NCBI RefSeq assembly: GCF_003991355.1
Contig: NZ_RCSU01000012.1
Coordinates: 1 to 64,000 of the forward strand
DNA: 64,000 nucleotides
Reading direction: 5' to 3'
Source of the DNA: Pseudoflavitalea rhizosphaerae
Lineage (GTDB): Bacteria > Bacteroidota > Bacteroidia > Chitinophagales > Chitinophagaceae
Each line of letters starts with the position of its first letter. Position 1 is the stretch's first letter. Positions 43,604 to 53,083 of the stretch are shown one piece after another. The notes under the pieces were generated by a model. That model was not told where the DNA came from, did no database searches, and saw only the letters and a list, made by a program, of their open reading frames with translations. The translations under genes and the position numbers were made by a program.

Positions 43604-44239
43604 ATGTTTGCAATCCGTTCTGATATCTTTTTCATTGCCCTGCTTACCGGCAGCCTCCTGAGTGCTTGTGAAACCAAACAAAGCAAAGGAAGCAATACCG
43701 TTACCGTTAATCAACACCCCGCAGGCAATGCCGCCGACCGTCTTGCCCAGGCAGGAATGGACAAGAGCCCGATGGACATGGCTTATTTCCCGGCTGAATA
43801 TCCAAAACTGAAAATGGCGCATCCCAACCTGGAGCCGCCCATCGCCAGGGTGATCTTCAGCAGGCCACAGAAAGGCGGCCGCACTATCTTCGGAGAAGTG
43901 GTCAAATATGGCAGCATCTGGAGAATGGGCGCCAATGAAGCCACTGAACTGGAATTCTTCAGAGACGTTACCATCAACGGCAAAACCGTACCCAAAGGGC
44001 GTTATGTGCTCTATGCCATTCCCTGGGAAAATGAATGGACGATCATCTTCAACAATGATCTTTACACCTGGGGACTTAAGATAGATTCCTCCAAAGACGC
44101 TTTCAAATTCAATATTCCCATCGCCAGGACCAACTTTCCTTTCGAAGTGTTCACCATGGAATTCGTGCCCGTGGAAAAAGGAATGCAACTGGTTATGGAA
44201 TGGGATAGCGTAAGAGCAATACTGCCTATTAAGTATTAA
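43604..44239 (+). CDS. DUF2911 lipoprotein (copy 2)
   Basis: 211 aa. It differs from copy 1 in having a lipobox, SLLSAC near residue 22, so it should be membrane-anchored. The domain is the same: KSPMDMAYFPAEYP, FSRPQKGGRTIFGEVV, IWRMGANEATELEFFRD and GRYVLYAIPWENEWTIIFN. With copy 1 it forms a tandem duplication; the spacing (1 bp) shows cotranscription. asnB follows 12 bp later. The domain's function is unknown. Confidence 0.92.
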   Translation: MFAIRSDIFFIALLTGSLLSACETKQSKGSNTVTVNQHPAGNAADRLAQAGMDKSPMDMAYFPAEYPKLKMAHPNLEPPIARVIFSRPQKGGRTIFGEVVKYGSIWRMGANEATELEFFRDVTINGKTVPKGRYVLYAIPWENEWTIIFNNDLYTWGLKIDSSKDAFKFNIPIARTNFPFEVFTMEFVPVEKGMQLVMEWDSVRAILPIKY

Positions 44240-44251
44240 CTTGTTGCCATT

Positions 44252-46093
44252 ATGTGTGGCATCGCAGGTATCTTATCTTCCAATCCTTCGCTGGTAAGCC
44301 TTAACAGGCTTCAACAGATGAGCGCTGCCATTGCGCACCGCGGCCCTGACGGAGCCGATATTCGTTTATACAACAACGGTAGTGCAGGGCTGGCCCATCG
44401 CCGTCTGGCCATCATCGATCTCAGCCAGGCCGCCGCTCAGCCGATGGAATACCTGCAACGATATCATATCGTGCACAACGGCGAAATCTATAATTACAAA
44501 GAACTCAAACAAACCCTTCAGCAGAAAGGATACCAGTTCTCTTCACAATCCGACACGGAAGTGGTCCTCGCTGCATTCGATTGCTACGGCCACCAATGCC
44601 TGGAACAATTCGAAGGCATGTTTGCCTTCGCCATCTGGGATAGTAAAGAACAACAACTCTTTGCTGCCAGGGACCGCTTTGGAGAGAAGCCCTTCTTTTA
44701 TTACAAAGATGATGATCAATTCCTTTTCGCCAGTGAAATGAAAGCCCTCTGGGCTGCAGGCGTGGAAAAGCAGGTAGACGAACAAATGCTGTACAACTAC
44801 CTCACACTCGGATACATTCAGCATCCCGGCGATCCCGCCAGGAGCTTTTACAGGAATATTGCTCAACTACCTGCAAGGCATTACCTGGTCTATGATCTGC
44901 CTTCGCAATTGCTTTCCATCCACCAGTACTGGGATATCGATGCGCGGCAAACAGATCATTCCATCACAACCGAAAATGCGATTGACCGTTTCCGTGAGTT
45001 GTTCACGCAATCTGTCAGCAACAGGCTGAGAAGCGATGTTGCCGTTGGCACTTCTCTCAGTGGCGGGCTCGACAGCTCCTCTGTACTTGCCACTGTTTGC
45101 GAACTCACCAATACGCCCGTACATACTTTCTCTGCTGTTTTTCCGGGATTTGCAAGGGACGAATCGAAACATATCAACACGGTAGCTCATCAGCTTGGCG
45201 TAACACAACACAATGTGCAACCTTCCGCAAGCGATATGCTGAATGAATTCGAGAAGGTTTGTTATCACCAGGAAACGCCTTTTCAATCTTCGGGGACCAT
45301 TGCCCAGTTCAAAGTATTCCAGCTGGCGAAACAGCATGGAGTGACTGTACTGCTGGATGGACAGGGTGCGGATGAAACACTGGCCGGTTACCATAAATAT
45401 TACCAGGGATTCTGGCAGGAACTGGGCAGGAGCAACCGTTCGCTGCTGCAACAGGAAATGCAGGCTACAAAAGAATTGGGCATCGTTGTTGGATGGGGTT
45501 GGAAAGAACAACTTGCAGGAAAGTTCCCATCTTTTGCTTCAGCCTTTCTCCTGAAATCAAAAGCGAGAAAACAACAATACCACCCCCACCTTGCGCCGCA
45601 ATTTGTGGAAGCATACGGTCAATCGCATTATGCCCGCCCGTATATCGATTCATTGAATGGCATGTTGTACTACAACAGCTTTCTCAACGGACTGGAAGAA
45701 CTGCTTCAATATGCAGACCGCAATTCCATGGCGCATGGTTGTGAAGTAAGACTTCCTTTCCTCCATCATCAACTGGTGGAATTTATTTTTAGCCTCCCTT
45801 CCACACTCAAGATAAGAGATGGCTTTACCAAGTGGATCCTCCGGAAGACCATGCAATCGAAACTACCTGATTCAATTGTATGGAGAAAAGATAAAACCGG
45901 TTTTGAAACGCCGCAACAACAGTGGATGCAGCTGTCCGATGTGCAGGACTTTGCGCAGGAAGCCAAACGGACTTTGGTGAACAGGGGCATTCTTCAGCCT
46001 GCTGTCTTACATAAAAAAATTCAGCCGCTGGAAATCCATGCGGCTGAAAATTTCGACTGGAGATATCTGGCGGCCGGTACGTTGTTGAGATAG
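44252..46093 (+). CDS. asnB: Asparagine synthase, glutamine-hydrolysing
   Basis: 613 aa. The glutaminase domain (1-about 210) starts MCGIAGI, with the N-terminal nucleophile C2, and contains AIAHRGPDG, RLAIIDLS and HNGEIYNY. The synthetase domain has the PP-loop LSGGLDSSSV with S270 and continues to a helical C-terminus. It converts aspartate, ATP and glutamine to asparagine, although long AsnB homologues may instead amidate other substrates. It lies 12 bp after the DUF2911 pair, an operon whose logic I cannot explain. Confidence 0.95.
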   Translation: MCGIAGILSSNPSLVSLNRLQQMSAAIAHRGPDGADIRLYNNGSAGLAHRRLAIIDLSQAAAQPMEYLQRYHIVHNGEIYNYKELKQTLQQKGYQFSSQSDTEVVLAAFDCYGHQCLEQFEGMFAFAIWDSKEQQLFAARDRFGEKPFFYYKDDDQFLFASEMKALWAAGVEKQVDEQMLYNYLTLGYIQHPGDPARSFYRNIAQLPARHYLVYDLPSQLLSIHQYWDIDARQTDHSITTENAIDRFRELFTQSVSNRLRSDVAVGTSLSGGLDSSSVLATVCELTNTPVHTFSAVFPGFARDESKHINTVAHQLGVTQHNVQPSASDMLNEFEKVCYHQETPFQSSGTIAQFKVFQLAKQHGVTVLLDGQGADETLAGYHKYYQGFWQELGRSNRSLLQQEMQATKELGIVVGWGWKEQLAGKFPSFASAFLLKSKARKQQYHPHLAPQFVEAYGQSHYARPYIDSLNGMLYYNSFLNGLEELLQYADRNSMAHGCEVRLPFLHHQLVEFIFSLPSTLKIRDGFTKWILRKTMQSKLPDSIVWRKDKTGFETPQQQWMQLSDVQDFAQEAKRTLVNRGILQPAVLHKKIQPLEIHAAENFDWRYLAAGTLLR

Positions 46094-46135
46094 ATAGACT
46101 TAATCGGCTGAGAGGTACGCACTAGCCAGGCCAGT

Positions 46136-46576
46136 TTATCCCTTTTTGTATCTCTCGTACACACTGGAGTTGCCTGAATCGTCAACTTTGATGGTTGTCC
46201 ACCATTTGGCGTCTTCCATCTTGATGTAGTAATTTACTTCACCATTGGCGTTGATCTCAGTTACTCCGAACAATGTTTTTTTGGGATGTGATTTCTTAAC
46301 CTGGTTGAGGATACCGATCGGTAACAGGTTAGGGGTATAGTAGCGGGTAGAGCCCAGCATATTCCCGTCTTTATCGTAATTCACTTTGGCGCGGACCTTA
46401 CCGCTCACAAAGCTTACGGTGTAATAATTTTCGTATTCCGCCCATTTTACCTCTTCGGCGTTGGAGAATGTTTCATTGAATGATTTCAGCACTTTCTCGT
46501 TGGGGTCTGCTGCTTTGTAGGCGAAGGCTGCAACTGAGATCAGTGCAGTGCAAAGGATGAAGAAAACTTTTTTCAT
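46136..46576 (-). CDS. PepSY-like secreted protein (copy 2)
   Basis: 146 aa. A signal peptide (about 1-19, AAFAYK) is followed by ADPNEKVLKSFNETFSNAEE (21-40), strands with VSFVSGKVRAKVNYDKDGN, and PIGILNQVKKSHPKKTLFGV. It is a paralogue of the gene at 41490 and belongs to the PepSY-like group. It has a strong own promoter at 46623-46654. No function is known. Confidence 0.88.
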   Translation of the reverse strand: MKKVFFILCTALISVAAFAYKAADPNEKVLKSFNETFSNAEEVKWAEYENYYTVSFVSGKVRAKVNYDKDGNMLGSTRYYTPNLLPIGILNQVKKSHPKKTLFGVTEINANGEVNYYIKMEDAKWWTTIKVDDSGNSSVYERYKKG

Positions 46577-46622
46577 GGCTATACTTTTTTTATGGGTGAA
46601 CTATGTTGATCAGATTCACGAC

Positions 46623-46654
46623 CCAAAAGTAATAGCATCCATAACCGAAGTCAA
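46623..46654 (-). promoter_or_regulatory. Promoter of the second PepSY-like gene
   Basis: On the minus strand: TTG (46654-46652), 21 nt, TACTTTTG (46630-46623). An exact match in both boxes; leader about 40 nt. Confidence 0.8.
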
Positions 46655-46865
46655 GTAAATTGGTACTGGCGGGAGCCACATGATAAGCAATACGAAGAAT
46701 TTCGCAGATGTACGCAGTGTACGGTTTAGGACGAGAGGCTTCAAATGCAGACCCACTCAGTGTTTGCAAAATGTTACAGGGTATCCGGGAAAGGCAGGTT
46801 AAGCTTCTGTTAAACTGGAAATCCGGCTTTTATTCTGCATCTTTGTAAACCAATTCTGAAAATCT

Positions 46866-48008
46866 ATGAAGCTCGCAACTAAATTCATCCATGCCGGAAC
46901 TGAACCGGACCCGTCAACCGGCGCCATCATGACGCCCATCTATCAGACCTCTACATATGTTCAGGAAGCGCCCGGCAAAAACAAGGGGTATGAGTATGCA
47001 CGCTCGCAGAATCCCACCAGGCACGCGCTGGAAGAAGCACTGGCAGTGATAGAGAATGGAAAGCATGGACTGGCTTTCAGCAGCGGCGTGGCAGCTACCG
47101 ATGCTGTGTTGAAGCTGCTGGTGCCCGGCGACGAAGTGGTTGCAGGCAATGATATGTACGGGGGCACTTACCGCCTGTTCACGAAGATCTATGAGAAAGC
47201 TGGTATCAAATTCAGCTTCGTGGATATGACAGACACTACCAATATCAGCAAGGCCATCACTGCCAAAACAAAGCTGATCTGGGTTGAAACGCCCACCAAT
47301 CCTTTACTCAACGTTACAGACATCGCCGCAGTTGTTGCCATTGGCAAGACTGCAAAAGCGTTGGTTTGTGTAGACAATACATTCGCTTCACCTTTTCTGC
47401 AAAACCCACTTGATCTGGGTGCAGACATCGTGCTTCATTCAGCCACCAAATACCTCGGCGGCCACAGTGATGTGATCCAGGGAGCACTCGTGATGAATGA
47501 TGATGGCTTGCGCGAGCAACTTTACTTTATCCAGAAGAGCTGTGGCGCTGTGCCCGGCCCGATGGATTGCTTCCTCGTACTGCGTGGTATCAAAACCCTG
47601 CACGTCCGTATGCAGCGCCATTGCGAGAATGGGATCAAGATCGCCAACTTCCTCCGCAACCATCCGAAAGTTGGAAAAGTGTACTGGTGTGGATTTGAAG
47701 ACCATCCCGGCTATGCCATCGCCTCTAAACAAATGCGCGGCTTCGGCGGCATGATGAGCTTCACGCTGAAAGACGACAGTGTAGCAACTGCCACCAAAGT
47801 GCTGTCATCCACCAAACTCTTCTCCCTGGCGGAAAGCCTAGGAGGCGTTGAATCGCTCATCAATCACCCCGCATCCATGACGCACGCCAGCATTCCCCGA
47901 GAAGAGCGCGTGAAGAACGGCCTGTCCGATTCCCTCATCAGATTGAGTGTGGGCATCGAAGACGCGGATGATCTCATCGAAGACCTCCGCCAGGCAATTG
48001 AAGGATAA
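46866..48008 (+). CDS. Cystathionine gamma-synthase/lyase-family PLP enzyme
   Basis: 380 aa, Cys/Met metabolism PLP family. Start KLATKFIHAGTEPDPSTGAI, then TPIYQTSTYV, YEYARSQNPT, FSSGVAATDAVL and DNTFASPFLQNPLDLGAD. The PLP-binding lysine is K195 in HSATKYLGGHSD. The length and motifs are shared by cystathionine gamma-synthase and gamma-lyase, so the direction of metabolism cannot be decided and no symbol is given. CATCTTTG at 46838 is a near -7 match. The next gene begins 2 bp after its stop. Confidence 0.94.
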   Translation: MKLATKFIHAGTEPDPSTGAIMTPIYQTSTYVQEAPGKNKGYEYARSQNPTRHALEEALAVIENGKHGLAFSSGVAATDAVLKLLVPGDEVVAGNDMYGGTYRLFTKIYEKAGIKFSFVDMTDTTNISKAITAKTKLIWVETPTNPLLNVTDIAAVVAIGKTAKALVCVDNTFASPFLQNPLDLGADIVLHSATKYLGGHSDVIQGALVMNDDGLREQLYFIQKSCGAVPGPMDCFLVLRGIKTLHVRMQRHCENGIKIANFLRNHPKVGKVYWCGFEDHPGYAIASKQMRGFGGMMSFTLKDDSVATATKVLSSTKLFSLAESLGGVESLINHPASMTHASIPREERVKNGLSDSLIRLSVGIEDADDLIEDLRQAIEG

Positions 48009-48010
48009 AC

Positions 48011-48787
48011 ATGACATCCACCGAATCGCTCAAAGCTTTCCTGATAAAGAAAGCGGCTGAATACAATCAGCCTTCTTTCATCAAAGACGACCCGATCTCT
48101 ATTCCTCACCTGTTCTCCAAACAGCAGGATATAGAGATCGCGGGATTCTTTGCATCTATCTTTGCCTGGGGTAACCGTACCACCATCATCAACAAGACCA
48201 GGGAACTGATGGAATTGATGGACATGGCGCCGCATCAGTTCATCCTCGATAGCAGTCCGCAAAAACTACAGCAGCTCACAACTTTCAAACACCGCACTTT
48301 CAATGCAACAGACCTGCTCTACTTCCTGGAGTTCCTGCACCAGCATTATCATGCGCACCAAAGCCTGGAAGCCGCCTTCCTCAAAGGCATGAATAAGAAA
48401 GATGAAACAATCGAGTTTGGATTGAGAGGATTCTATGATTATTTCTTTTCACTGGAAGATGTGCCTAACAGAACAAGGAAACATATCGCCACACCGGCAA
48501 GAGGTTCTACCTGCAAACGCCTCAGCATGTACCTCCGCTGGATGGTGCGCAGAGATAATAAAGGTGTGGATTTCGGAATCTGGAAAAAGATCTCGCCTGC
48601 TCAGCTAATCTGTCCCATGGACCTGCACGTAGCGCGTGTGGCCAAAAAATTCGATCTCCTGCAACGCACCCAAACAGACTGGCTCGCTGCCGTTGAGCTC
48701 ACCAAATGGTTGCGCCAGCTCGATCCCGAAGATCCGGCCCGCTTTGATTTTGCATTATTCGGCCTTGGCGTGATGGAGAAATTCTGA
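48011..48787 (+). CDS. TIGR02757-family protein of unknown function
   Basis: 258 aa, cytoplasmic. Conserved pieces of the family: YNQPSFIKDDPISIPHLFSKQQDIEIAGFF lies at 18-47 (position only), FAWGNRTTIINKT, LYFLEFLHQHYHAHQSLE, and GSTCKRLSMYLRWMVRRD. The last reads like a helix-hairpin-helix DNA-binding segment of base-excision enzymes, but no catalytic Lys-Asp is evident, so this is only an impression. It starts 2 bp after the PLP-enzyme gene and ends exactly one base before the convergent receptor gene. Confidence 0.9.
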   Translation: MTSTESLKAFLIKKAAEYNQPSFIKDDPISIPHLFSKQQDIEIAGFFASIFAWGNRTTIINKTRELMELMDMAPHQFILDSSPQKLQQLTTFKHRTFNATDLLYFLEFLHQHYHAHQSLEAAFLKGMNKKDETIEFGLRGFYDYFFSLEDVPNRTRKHIATPARGSTCKRLSMYLRWMVRRDNKGVDFGIWKKISPAQLICPMDLHVARVAKKFDLLQRTQTDWLAAVELTKWLRQLDPEDPARFDFALFGLGVMEKF

Positions 48788-51514
48788 TCATTGTTTTTTC
48801 CCTCCAAAACTCTGGAAGGTATAGAGAAAGCTCACCAGGTAATATTGTTGCAATACATCCACCTGCACATCCTGGATATAGTTCTGCGAAATTGTTCTGT
48901 TCACATTCGTGTTTTGCCTGAGTATATCGTAGATGGCAAACCGAAGTACGCCTCTTTTATTTTTAAACATTTGAAAATTGGCCGCAGCATTCCAACTGGT
49001 AATGCCCTTCCTGAACCCAGGCGCAATGCGGCTGTTGTAGATATAGGTGATATTATTTTCGATGATCAGCCGCTTTGGCCAGTTGATGAAAAAATCAGTC
49101 GACAGCATATGTGTTACACTCGATGCGTCCTGGTTCTGCGCAACGCTGTACTTTGAATCATTGAACCGGACAGTGTACGCCGGCATCAGGTTGAACAGGT
49201 CTCTGTACGTACCGGTCAGGAACAATCTCGCATTCAATCCGTAGGACTTCGACTCAAGGTCCTGCTTATCGATCCTGGACATATTCCGGTTGAAAGAACC
49301 GCCCAGGCTGGAGTTTGCGCGGAAGGTAAAGTCTTTCGATTTCCAGGTTTTGCTCACTGTTGCATTTCCCGATGTGGAGTAATTCCCGTTCATATTCAGT
49401 GGCCTGCTTACCTGTCTTCTCAACTCATCAAAATATGTTTCCGTAATGATCATATTGGAAGTGGTGGAAAAATTCATAGCAGTATACCAATAGAATGTGC
49501 CTTTGGATTTACGGACCGATAAACTGAAGTTGTGACTGAAAGCCGGCCGCAGATCAGGATTTCCCATGATGATGTATAACGGATTGCTGTTATCCGGAAC
49601 AGGTTGCAATTGCTGGGGAGATGGTTGCTGGTTGCTGCCGCTGTAGAAAAATGAAAGTTCTCCTGTTTTGTTGAACTGCCAGGCAAGGCTGGCTGTAGGA
49701 AAGATATTGGTGAATCGCTGGTCCATATCCTTCTGTATCCGGGATGTATTTTGCTGATGCATCCATTGCATGCCAAACCCGGCGTTGACCCTGAATTTGT
49801 TGTTCCTTGTGTAGTTGAGGCTCACATCGGGATTGCTGACAACAGAACGGTTGGTGAAAGCATCAGTCAGGGAGGTGTCGATGATATCGTATTCTTTGGT
49901 GCCATCGTTGAAGCGGCTGGTATTCTTATTGGAGTTGCCATCGGTAACACGGTAATTGTACCTGAGCAGGATGTTCAGGTCCTTTACTACCGGTTCTGTA
50001 TAGCCGATAGAAAAACCATAATTCCTGTTATCGCCCGAAAGTACGCTACGCTGGTTCAGCAGGCTGGAAGAGTCTGTGCCATCCTGCTTAAGTAACCAGA
50101 TATTGCCTTTGTTCAGATCATTGGTGTTTGAAATATTCGATCCATAATTCAGGTTCAGGGAAAGACTTCTGCCTTCTTTCTTGAATTTTCTTCCAATAAA
50201 GAATTCTGCCGCCAGGTCATTGCCATCATTGGTTCCATTCAATTCATTGAAACTGGTATTGAGGAGGGTGCCTCCTCTTCCTTTCGAACTGGCATTATTT
50301 ACTGAGCCGGAGTATCCCTTCATTTTTCCGTATGCAGCATTCAGGTAAAGGCTGGTCATGCTATCCGGCCTGTAATCGATGCTCACATTGAGGCGGTGAT
50401 TGTTATTGGTGCTGGAATTGGTATTGAGGGAATGGTAATCATAAATACTGAGATCATCTTCAGCAAGGATGTATTGTCTTTGTGTACGCGTATTGTTTTT
50501 GAAAAAATTCCTGTTGTAATAATAGCTGCTGGCCAAAGTGAGTTTCTTGCTGAAGACATTGCTGAAATTGAGCCCTCCGGTTTTTGTATCGGTGAAGCCC
50601 GAGCCGCCTCCGCCGAGGCTGCTCTGTGCATTGCTGATACCGAAGCTGCCCATACCTGCGCTGGAGCGGTTGGTATTGTTGGCAGTGGCGATAATGCTTA
50701 CCTGCTTTTCACTATTGAACATGTTCATATTGCCCCCGGCATCATAGCGGTCTTCGGAGCCGTATCCTCCATAAGCGCGGCCGAACCATCCCTGGTTCTG
50801 GTCTTTTTTCAAAGTCAGGTTCAATACTTTGTTTTCTTCTCCGGTTGTAGTTTTGTTGAACTGCGCCTGCTTCGATTTATTATCGGTGACCTGTATCTTA
50901 TCGATGATGCTTCTTGGCAAATTCTTCAGGGCCATTTGCGGATCATTGCCGAAGAAATCCTTCCCGTCGATAGTGATCTTTTCTATTTTCCTTCCATTCA
51001 TGGTGAGATTGCCGTCTTTGTCTACATCGATACCCGGTAATTGTCTCACCAGGTCTTCCAGCACGGCATTGGGCATTGTTTTGAAGGCGCCGGCATTGAA
51101 TTCTACTGTATCTTTTTTGATCACCATGGGAGGTCGCAGGCCTACTACCATCACTTCTTCCAGTTCTTTCACGGCCTTGCCTAATCGAATTGGCGGTAAT
51201 ATGGTGTCAGCTTTGTCTTCTGCAATGGTGAAAGCCAGGGTATAACTTTTGAGGCCGTTGCAGGAGATGAGTAACTGGCAGGGTTTACCTAGTGGTACAT
51301 CCTTCACCTGGAACTGTCCTTTCCGGTTGGTGAGCACATAACTGATGAGTGAAGAATCCTGGAGCAGGAATACAGAAATGGTGGCAGCCTCCACCGGTTG
51401 GCGGCTGGAAGAGTCGAGCACTGTTCCATTTACCACACCGTACTTTGTACGTTGTGCCTGGAGGGCGCCGGCCGAAAAGAATAAAACTGCAATAAGCAAT
51501 GCACTTAGCCGCAT
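48788..51514 (-). CDS. Outer-membrane beta-barrel receptor with N-terminal regulatory-like domain
   Basis: 908 aa. A signal peptide (about 1-20) precedes a carboxypeptidase-regulatory-like domain (about 25-110: VNGTVLDSSSRQPVEAATI), a plug-like region (about 130-240: VEFNAGAFKTMPNAVLEDLVRQLPGI at 138-163, position only, and GKDFFGNDPQMALKNLP), and a C-terminal barrel with many Asn-rich strands. This is the outer-membrane beta-barrel (OMP_b-brl_3) type of TonB-linked protein, without a SusD partner. The ligand is unknown. Its start is 101 bp from the divergent gene at 51637. The 3' ends of this gene and the TIGR02757 gene touch. Confidence 0.93.
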   Translation of the reverse strand: MRLSALLIAVLFFSAGALQAQRTKYGVVNGTVLDSSSRQPVEAATISVFLLQDSSLISYVLTNRKGQFQVKDVPLGKPCQLLISCNGLKSYTLAFTIAEDKADTILPPIRLGKAVKELEEVMVVGLRPPMVIKKDTVEFNAGAFKTMPNAVLEDLVRQLPGIDVDKDGNLTMNGRKIEKITIDGKDFFGNDPQMALKNLPRSIIDKIQVTDNKSKQAQFNKTTTGEENKVLNLTLKKDQNQGWFGRAYGGYGSEDRYDAGGNMNMFNSEKQVSIIATANNTNRSSAGMGSFGISNAQSSLGGGGSGFTDTKTGGLNFSNVFSKKLTLASSYYYNRNFFKNNTRTQRQYILAEDDLSIYDYHSLNTNSSTNNNHRLNVSIDYRPDSMTSLYLNAAYGKMKGYSGSVNNASSKGRGGTLLNTSFNELNGTNDGNDLAAEFFIGRKFKKEGRSLSLNLNYGSNISNTNDLNKGNIWLLKQDGTDSSSLLNQRSVLSGDNRNYGFSIGYTEPVVKDLNILLRYNYRVTDGNSNKNTSRFNDGTKEYDIIDTSLTDAFTNRSVVSNPDVSLNYTRNNKFRVNAGFGMQWMHQQNTSRIQKDMDQRFTNIFPTASLAWQFNKTGELSFFYSGSNQQPSPQQLQPVPDNSNPLYIIMGNPDLRPAFSHNFSLSVRKSKGTFYWYTAMNFSTTSNMIITETYFDELRRQVSRPLNMNGNYSTSGNATVSKTWKSKDFTFRANSSLGGSFNRNMSRIDKQDLESKSYGLNARLFLTGTYRDLFNLMPAYTVRFNDSKYSVAQNQDASSVTHMLSTDFFINWPKRLIIENNITYIYNSRIAPGFRKGITSWNAAANFQMFKNKRGVLRFAIYDILRQNTNVNRTISQNYIQDVQVDVLQQYYLVSFLYTFQSFGGKKQ

Positions 51515-51562
51515 AACCGGATAAGGATATTTATTGCAGAGGGTCTAAGAAATAAGGTTCAT

Positions 51563-51578
51563 TACCAGCATGCTGGTA
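51563..51578. promoter_or_regulatory. 16-bp perfect palindrome in a divergent promoter region
   Basis: TACCAGCATGCTGGTA lies between the divergent receptor (48788-51514) and the gene at 51637. A TACATTTA -7-like box for the plus gene lies at 51584. The palindrome is a possible operator; no adjacent regulator gene is present. Confidence 0.4.
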
Positions 51579-51636
51579 TATCGTACATTTATGTCGGTAT
51601 TATAAATTTAATCATTTGAGCGTAGATAAAAACATA

Positions 51637-51939
51637 ATGTTTGTGCAGGAAACCCTGCGTCCTTTTTTTGATCTGCCGGAAGGAAACCAGGAGGCATTCG
51701 AAAGTTTACTGGCAGCCAGGATAAATTACCTGGTGGGTAATGATTTTCCCTCACTGGTAAACATTTTGTACAGGATAGATGTTAGCGAACAGAAAGTAAA
51801 ACAGGTTTTAAAAGATCATCCGGATGCCGATGCAGGCTCGCTGATTGCGGCATTGATCATTGAAAGGATGCTGGCCAAGGCCCAAAGCCGGGACAATTTC
51901 AGGCCAAACTCCCCCATTCCGGATGACGAGAAATGGTGA
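51637..51939 (+). CDS. Small helical protein of unknown function
   Basis: 100 aa from the ATG at 51637; a TTG at 51616 would add MSVDKNI and is also possible. Mostly helical and acidic: FVQETLRPFFDLPEGNQE at the start, FESLLAARINYLVGNDFP and VKQVLKDHPDADAGSLIAALIIERML in the middle, and a Pro-rich tail NSPIPDDEKW. Conserved small cytoplasmic proteins of this type occur in Bacteroidota; I do not recognise a domain. It is 20 bp upstream of the GNAT-like gene and probably in an operon with it. Confidence 0.75.
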   Translation: MFVQETLRPFFDLPEGNQEAFESLLAARINYLVGNDFPSLVNILYRIDVSEQKVKQVLKDHPDADAGSLIAALIIERMLAKAQSRDNFRPNSPIPDDEKW

Positions 51940-51959
51940 AATTGAGCTAAGTTCGCAGC

Positions 51960-53081
51960 ATGAACGTCATAGAGGTAAATGACTCCCAATCTGCCAGGGA
52001 GTTTATTGAATTCCCGGGGAAATTATACAGGACCGACTCAAATTGGATCAGCCCGCTCCACAACGATGTTGAGGCGGTTTTCGATCCAAAAAGGAATGTA
52101 TTTTTCTCTCATGGCGTTTGTACCCGCTGGCTCCTCAAAAACGGCCAGGGTGAAATTATCGGCCGCATTGCCGCGTTTGTGAATGAGGAAAAAGCACACA
52201 AGAACCAACAACCCACCGGTGGTGTAGGTTTTTTCGAATGCATCAACGATCAGAAAGCGGCTTTCCTCCTCTTCGATACGGCCAAGGAATGGCTCAGAAA
52301 GCAGGGCATGGAAGCCATGGACGGCCCTATCAATTTCGGTGAGAACGATAAATTCTGGGGACTCCTCATTGAAGGATTCAAACCACCCAGCCTGGGCATG
52401 AACTACAACCCCGCCTACTACATCGATTTCTTCGAAGCTTACGGCTTCAAAAAACAATACGACCAGTTCACCAATTTCCTGGATGCCACCATTCCTTTAC
52501 CGGAAAGGTTCACCAAAATTGCCGACTGGGTAATGAAGAAGCCCGGCTACAGTTTCAAACATTTCGATAAAAGGCAGTTCCACAAATTCGCCGCTGATTT
52601 CCAGGAGATCTACAACAATGCCTGGAGCGATTTCGAGAATTTCACGCCGATTGAAATGGGCACTATCAAGGAAAGTTTCCGTCAGATGCAGGCTATCATG
52701 GACGAGAAGATCATCTGGTTCGCTTATTACAACGATGAACCGATCGCCTTTGTACTCTGCCTTCCCGATGTGAACCAGATCCTCCGTCATGTGAATGGCA
52801 AACTCAATCTCTGGGGAAAGCTCAAATTCCTCTGGTACAAGAACCGTACAACCATCGACAGGCTCCGCATCATCATCATGGGATGCAAGAAGAAATACCA
52901 GAACCACGGTATCGAATCAGCGCTGATCCGCTGTCTGCAGCTGGAAGTATTACCACGCAATACCATCAAAGGTGTAGAACTGGCCTGGGTGGGCGATTTC
53001 AATGAAAAGATGATGAGCATCCATGAAGCAACAGGCGCAAAAAGAGATAAGATCCACAGGACTTACCGCGTTGTATTCTGA
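51960..53081 (+). CDS. GNAT-like N-acetyltransferase family protein
   Basis: 373 aa, about twice the size of a single GNAT domain. The C-terminal part, about 200-373, is GNAT-like: YNDEPIAFVLCLPDVNQIL near 258-276 and MGCKKKYQNHGIESALIRCLQ near 305-325, the second corresponding to the acetyl-CoA loop (R/Q-x-x-G-x-G/A, here QNHGIES). The N-terminal part (TRWLLKNGQGEIIGRIAAFV, GGVGFFECINDQKAAFLLFDTA) looks like a degenerate second GNAT. The substrate is unknown. It lies 20 bp after the small gene and 2 bp before the convergent hydroxylase. Confidence 0.85.
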   Translation: MNVIEVNDSQSAREFIEFPGKLYRTDSNWISPLHNDVEAVFDPKRNVFFSHGVCTRWLLKNGQGEIIGRIAAFVNEEKAHKNQQPTGGVGFFECINDQKAAFLLFDTAKEWLRKQGMEAMDGPINFGENDKFWGLLIEGFKPPSLGMNYNPAYYIDFFEAYGFKKQYDQFTNFLDATIPLPERFTKIADWVMKKPGYSFKHFDKRQFHKFAADFQEIYNNAWSDFENFTPIEMGTIKESFRQMQAIMDEKIIWFAYYNDEPIAFVLCLPDVNQILRHVNGKLNLWGKLKFLWYKNRTTIDRLRIIIMGCKKKYQNHGIESALIRCLQLEVLPRNTIKGVELAWVGDFNEKMMSIHEATGAKRDKIHRTYRVVF

Positions 53082-53083
53082 TC

